Source: Lewinellaceae bacterium
GTDB taxonomy: Bacteria; Bacteroidota; Bacteroidia; Chitinophagales; Saprospiraceae
Reading direction: 5' to 3'
NCBI GenBank assembly: GCA_020636325.1
Contig: JACJYC010000011.1
Span: forward strand, 62,001 to 126,000
DNA length: 64,000 nt
Shown here: piece after piece, positions 60,662 through 64,000 of the stretch
Layout of the letters: each line of letters starts with the position of its first letter
Position numbering within the stretch: the stretch's first letter is position 1
The notes under the pieces: generated by a model
Database searches by the model: none
The model's input: the letters and a program-made list of their open reading frames with translations, nothing else
Told to the model about the DNA's origin: nothing
Program-made: the position numbers and the translations under genes

Positions 60662-60755
60662 TGTGTTTTCGCGCCAAGACGCAAAGACGCAAAGTTTTAA
60701 CTATCAACACGCTGCGCGTGCTGATAGTACTGTTGACACAAAATTATGAACGGTC
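60662..60755 (-). repeat. Dispersed ~105-bp hairpin element, copy D (inverted)
   Basis: Read on the minus strand it runs GGACCGTTCATAATTTTGTG, a hairpin ACTATCA / TGATAGT with inner CACGC / GCGTG around GCA, then CTTTGCGTCTTTGCGTC. It is the only copy on the opposite strand and the one with the most changed outer stem, which is still fully paired. Confidence 0.85.
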
Positions 60756-60759
60756 CATT

Positions 60760-61004
60760 TCAAAGCAGGTAAAATATGCTGTAGGTCATCCCCAGATTAA
60801 ATCCTGCGTGACAAAATACAGCCCCCAATAACGAGCCGGTCCATTTTTCCAGTTTGATTTGCTTTCAAAACCAGCATAAATCTTGGAACACAGAGCAATA
60901 CGATCAGAAAAAGTCCAAACTTCCAATCGAATTTGAAGAGTCTGTTCCATAAGGGTCTTAGAGCATGTATACCAATATCCATTTGGCAAATTAGCGTTCT
61001 TCAA
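60760..61004 (-). pseudogene. Remnant of a CPBP-type intramembrane protease
   Basis: Two frames carry parts of one membrane protein end: FKFDWKFGLFLIVLLCVPRF then, after one base shift in a GGGGG run near 60828, AVFCHAGFNLGMTYSIFYLL and a stop at 60760. The HAGFN fits the late HxxxN motif of CPBP (Abi) proteases. The N-terminal two thirds are missing. The assignment rests on a short motif and is tentative. Confidence 0.35.
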
Positions 61005-61024
61005 ATGACAGTCTGTTTAATTGA

Positions 61025-61975
61025 TCATTTTCCAGTACCCGGTGTGAGAAACTTATTGACGTCCAGCCAATGGATAAAAGCATCGAACCATCGATTGCTT
61101 GTCCGGTTGGGGTTTCCGAGGCCAAAACCATGGCCGCCGTTCTGGTAAAGGTGAAATTCGACGGGTATGCCCGCTTTGAACCAGGAATCGATCACACCAA
61201 ACTGTCCCCGGAAAAGGAAATCATCGGAGGCTATAACATTGAACATCGGCGGTGCGTCCTTCGGTACCTCAACCGGGCCCATACCTCCATAAATAGGACC
61301 TATAAAGGCCAGCTTCATGGTCTTTGAATTGAGCGTTGAGTGCATGGTAAGGCCGGCGCCGGCGGAGAAGCCGATCATGCCTATTCTGCTTGTATCGACG
61401 CCCCATTCCTTGGCCCGTTTGAGGATCAGGGCGTAGGCAGCCTCTGCATCCTTGAGCTGATTGGAAAGATCGCGCTGCGGCGGACGCGGCGTTGTTGCGC
61501 TTTGTGTGGAGTCGGTAGTCGCCGGCGGAGGCGTACGGGGGCGATTCATCCAGGCTGCAAAGTCTTCGAGCGACTCTGTAGTTGGGAAGAGCCGGTATTT
61601 GAGCACAAAGGCTGCAATGCCTTGCCTGGCAAGCGCCTCTGCCACTTCCCACCCCTCGTTGCCCATCGAAAGCCACATGAACCCGCCTCCGGGCGCCACG
61701 ATTACGGCAGCTCCGTTTGCCTTTCCCGGTTCAGGAAGGAAGGGTGTGAGGGTAGCTGTAGAGATGTTACGAGCCATCGGATCGCCCCATTGGCGAAACC
61801 ACGTCTCTTTTGCGGGTTGATTATCGACACCGCCGGTACCCAATGGAATGGCATTCGGCTCAGAAGGCGTTTCGAGCGGATAGATGGTCCCGTCCTGAGC
61901 AGTTGCGGTGAAAGCCAGGCAGCATACGGCAATCAGAATGACCAGTTTATCCAGGTTAATGAGGGTACAATGCAT
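61025..61975 (-). CDS. Secreted alpha/beta-hydrolase esterase
   Basis: The 316 residues have a signal peptide (LVILIAVCCLAFTATAQ), the oxyanion region VIVAPGGGFMWLSMGNEGW, nucleophile elbow GFSAGAGLT and the His in NGGHGFGLG. It differs from the esterase at 26029 and resembles acetyl-xylan-esterase-like proteins. A Pro/Thr linker (RPRTPPPATTDS) interrupts the cap region. The substrate is unknown. Confidence 0.85.
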   Translation of the reverse strand: MHCTLINLDKLVILIAVCCLAFTATAQDGTIYPLETPSEPNAIPLGTGGVDNQPAKETWFRQWGDPMARNISTATLTPFLPEPGKANGAAVIVAPGGGFMWLSMGNEGWEVAEALARQGIAAFVLKYRLFPTTESLEDFAAWMNRPRTPPPATTDSTQSATTPRPPQRDLSNQLKDAEAAYALILKRAKEWGVDTSRIGMIGFSAGAGLTMHSTLNSKTMKLAFIGPIYGGMGPVEVPKDAPPMFNVIASDDFLFRGQFGVIDSWFKAGIPVEFHLYQNGGHGFGLGNPNRTSNRWFDAFIHWLDVNKFLTPGTGK

Positions 61976-62188
61976 AGTGTCTTTTTTATGCGATTAAAGA
62001 TATGAAATTAATTGAAATAGTCCGGACTTCAGCGAAATCAGGCATGCTGAGCGCCAAGGAAAGGCGCTTATTGTAAAGCTAAAAATACCGCCCGGGAAAA
62101 ATATTCCTTTAAATTTACGCTGGGTCCGGTTCCGGGCCGACGCAGAGCCCCGCATAATCTCGATTTACCAACTTTAATTTCAATATCC

Positions 62189-63241
62189 ATGAAAACAGAC
62201 CATCATCTCCAGGTCACCCGCCGGCAATTCCTGGGTACGGCCGCCGCCCTGACAGCGGGCACTGCCCTGGGCGCTCCATCCCTGATCAACGCGCCGGCAA
62301 TCCTCCGGTTCTACAACCGCCCGGACTCCGTGATCAAAGGGGTCCAGATCGGGGTCATCACCTATTCTTTCCGGAGCATGGCCGACCAAAGCGCTGAAGC
62401 TACCCTGAAATACATCAAAGAAGCCGGTCTCAGCGCGACCGAACTGATGGGCGACCCGGCGGAAGCGTTTGCCGGCAAACCGGAAAATCCGGTGGATATG
62501 CGCCGATTTTTTGGTCTGATGCGCAAACAGCGCGGCGGCGAAACCCTGACGGAAGCCGAACAAAAGGACGCCGATACGCTGCGCGCTCATATGGAGGAAT
62601 ACAACAAGCAAGTGGCCATGTGGCGGGCAACGGCCTCCATGAAACCCTTTGCGCAACTGAAGAAAATGTACAAGGCGGCCGGCATTAAAATCTATGCCTT
62701 CAAACCCAATACGTTCGGCAAGAACAACTCGGATGCCGAGATCGAATACGGGATGCGCGCGGCCAAAACACTCGGCGCAACCCACGTCACACTGGAACAT
62801 CCCGGCGACGACGGCCATACCCTGAAACTGGCCAAACTGGCGGAAAAACACAAGATCCATGTGGGCTACCACGGACACGAACAGCAAACGCCCACCCTAT
62901 GGGATACGGCCCTGAGCCAATCCAAGTACAACGGCATGAACCTCGATGTCGGCCATTACGTCGCAGCCGGCAACCCCGATCCGCTTGAACTGCTGAGGGC
63001 CCGCCACGACCGCATCCTGAGCATGCACGTCAAGGATCGCCAGAATCCCGAACACGGCAAAGCCAACCTGCCCTGGGGCGAGGGGGACACCCCGATCGGT
63101 CCGGTCCTCCAGCTGATGAGCACCCGGAAATACAACTTCCCCGCCACCATCGAGCTGGAATACGATATCCCCGAAGGCTCGGACGCCGTGGCGGAAGTGC
63201 AGAAATGCCTGGAATATTGCAGGAAGATGTTGCAGGGGTGA
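62189..63241 (+). CDS. Tat-exported sugar phosphate isomerase/epimerase-like protein
   Basis: The 350 residues begin with a twin-arginine signal (TRRQFLGTAAALTAG) and fold as a xylose-isomerase-type TIM barrel: GVQIGVITYSFRSM, YIKEAGLSATELMGD, HVTLEHPGDDGHTLKLA, VGYHGHEQQTP, GMNLDVGHYVAAG and LSMHVKDRQNPEHGKANLPW. The His/Glu/Asp metal ligands are present. Bacteroidota use such periplasmic proteins in sugar or inositol catabolism; the substrate is unknown. Confidence 0.88.
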   Translation: MKTDHHLQVTRRQFLGTAAALTAGTALGAPSLINAPAILRFYNRPDSVIKGVQIGVITYSFRSMADQSAEATLKYIKEAGLSATELMGDPAEAFAGKPENPVDMRRFFGLMRKQRGGETLTEAEQKDADTLRAHMEEYNKQVAMWRATASMKPFAQLKKMYKAAGIKIYAFKPNTFGKNNSDAEIEYGMRAAKTLGATHVTLEHPGDDGHTLKLAKLAEKHKIHVGYHGHEQQTPTLWDTALSQSKYNGMNLDVGHYVAAGNPDPLELLRARHDRILSMHVKDRQNPEHGKANLPWGEGDTPIGPVLQLMSTRKYNFPATIELEYDIPEGSDAVAEVQKCLEYCRKMLQG

Positions 63242-63311
63242 GGGGGTGAGAGAGGGAGAGGGTGAGAGGGTGAGGGGGTGAGAGGGTGAGAGGGTGAGAG
63301 AGGGAGAGGGT
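63242..63311. repeat. GAGAGGGTGAGGGGGTGAGA array
   Basis: Purine words of the GGGTGAGA type, about ten, directly after the isomerase-like stop, followed by CTCTGCTTATTTTGTCCGGC (63321-63340), the reverse of the leader of the G-rich hairpin element at 28271. Confidence 0.8.
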
Positions 63312-63340
63312 GTCATCCTCTCTGCTTATTTTGTCCGGCG

Positions 63341-63450
63341 GGACCGTTCAGAATTTTGTGTCAACCGGATTTTTAGCATGCGCAGCTTGCTAAAAATCAG
63401 ATCTTTGCGTCTTTGCGTCTTTGCGTGAAAACACTGTTTTGAACAATCTC
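63341..63450 (+). repeat. Dispersed ~105-bp hairpin element, copy E
   Basis: Nearly identical to copy B at 9914, but the base that opened a mismatch there (GCTTGATAAAAATC) is GCTTGCTAAAAATC here, extending the outer stem to 11 bp (GATTTTTAGCA / TGCTAAAAATC). The rest of the 580-bp gap (63451-63821) is AT-rich, with no gene seen. Confidence 0.9.
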
Positions 63451-63778
63451 TTTGATGCTGATCCTGCCTTATTGGACAACTTGCGGTAAAAAATAAGCAC
63501 CAATCATAAATCAACTAATTATACATGATAAAAAAATAAATATTAATGCATGGTCAAAATTCCGGACATTTCGGAAACCTTAATTCATTTTCCCGGGTCT
63601 ATATAATAAAACACCGTATTGAGTGTAACCGAATGTTGTTATCTGCATTATAGCTTAAGCAAATTAATAGAATCGTACGCAAGTTATCCCGATCCTAAAC
63701 TTTTACCGTTCCAACTGCTCGTCATTATCTCTTAGGTTTCAAAACTGCTTTCCAGATTGATCATTGACTGCTCAGGGC

Positions 63779-63792
63779 GCATTTGCGCCGGG
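63779..63792. promoter_or_regulatory. Leader hairpin GGCGCATTTGCGCC
   Basis: A perfect 14-bp palindrome (6-bp arms, TT loop), 30 bp before the start of the last gene. It could be an operator or a leader structure; the sequence alone cannot tell. Confidence 0.4.
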
Positions 63793-63821
63793 AGAAGAGT
63801 ATACCCTTTTAAACTTTCGCC

Positions 63822-64000
63822 ATGCCTCGTGATCGCAAATATTCCTTCAGGCAGCTTCGGGCGTCGGGTTGGTTGTTGGCCCTGTGCTGCGCCTGCGTTC
63901 CAATCTGCCGGAAACAAGCGCCGGCCGGGGTCACCCACGGTTTTGCCTATATCCAAAAGGATGAAAAAACCGCATCTGCCAACGCCGGTTCTGCCGGCGA
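63822..64000 (+). CDS. Secreted protein, N-terminal part
   Basis: The 59 visible residues begin MPRDRKYSFRQLRASGWLLA and contain a hydrophobic, Cys-rich signal (LLALCCACVPIC), then a short mature stretch (GVTHGFAYIQKDEKTAS). The gene continues past the window. Product unknown. Confidence 0.6.
   Translation, partial: MPRDRKYSFRQLRASGWLLALCCACVPICRKQAPAGVTHGFAYIQKDEKTASANAGSAG

Noticed and set aside
63326..63514. Small frame with HAKTQRRKD
   Set aside because: It is a translation of the dispersed element (CTTTGCGTCTTTGCG); similar spurious frames appear at each copy.

Overview
The window looks like a chromosomal piece from a marine- or soil-type Bacteroidota, most likely near the Saprospiria. 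Pointers are type IX secretion (T9SS) C-terminal sorting domains, TAnnTTTG-type promoter boxes, little Shine-Dalgarno signal, lipoprotein signals ending in SC, tryptophan 2,3-dioxygenase, and many polysaccharide-degrading enzymes. No rRNA, tRNA, CRISPR array, transposase or phage gene was seen. The taxonomic placement is inference from gene content.

Region 1 (1-21061) is a stress/quiescence island. It holds a COG2187 phosphotransferase-like gene, a GerW/YtfJ protein with a DUF2953-like partner, two tandem universal stress proteins, a small eRF1-domain-like protein, a secreted Tyr/His-rich protein, an AI-2E family exporter, two P-type cation ATPases (calcium type and MgtA type), a COG0645 P-loop kinase, a receiver-PAS-histidine kinase, a receiver-Crp fusion regulator and a succinate-semialdehyde dehydrogenase. 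The set resembles the mycobacterial DosR dormancy regulon. Its intergenic regions carry nine copies of a Crp/Fnr-type dyad, TGAY-N4-RTCA. At two of them a perfect TAnnTTTG box starts exactly 29.5 bp from the dyad centre, and at a third a one-mismatch box does. One of these promoters drives no protein gene but a short transcript ending in a strong terminator, a candidate small RNA (about 1549-1704). The receiver-Crp fusion is the obvious candidate regulator.

Region 2 (21585-43122) holds a Dabb-domain lipoprotein with tryptophan 2,3-dioxygenase, then a carbohydrate island: GH95 fucosidase, esterase, CE8 pectinesterase, a PadR/ABC-permease pair, GH16, sulfatase, a T9SS cargo protein in three tandem copies, GH31 glucosidase and a pentameric ligand-gated channel homologue. 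Copies two and three of the T9SS gene dissolve into indel-riddled sequence between about 36900 and 39310. The noise ignores gene-unit borders, which suggests unpolished assembly rather than biology.

Region 3 (43335-64000) holds a SWIM-domain protein, RlmH, an ECF sigma factor, a YdjM-like membrane protein, thiolase, an acyltransferase, a BCCT transporter, GH29 fucosidase, a CarboxypepD_reg-like protein, an FAD amine oxidase with a TPP-dependent 2-oxo-acid decarboxylase, a CitMHS-AtuA-AtuA-like module, an esterase, a TIM-barrel sugar isomerase-like protein and the start of a secreted protein.

Nearly every intergenic space carries a short-period tandem array, often reaching the start codon. 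Three dispersed families keep a hairpin while their stem sequence changes: a roughly 105-bp element (five copies), a roughly 160-bp long palindrome (two copies) and a G-rich hairpin (two full copies).
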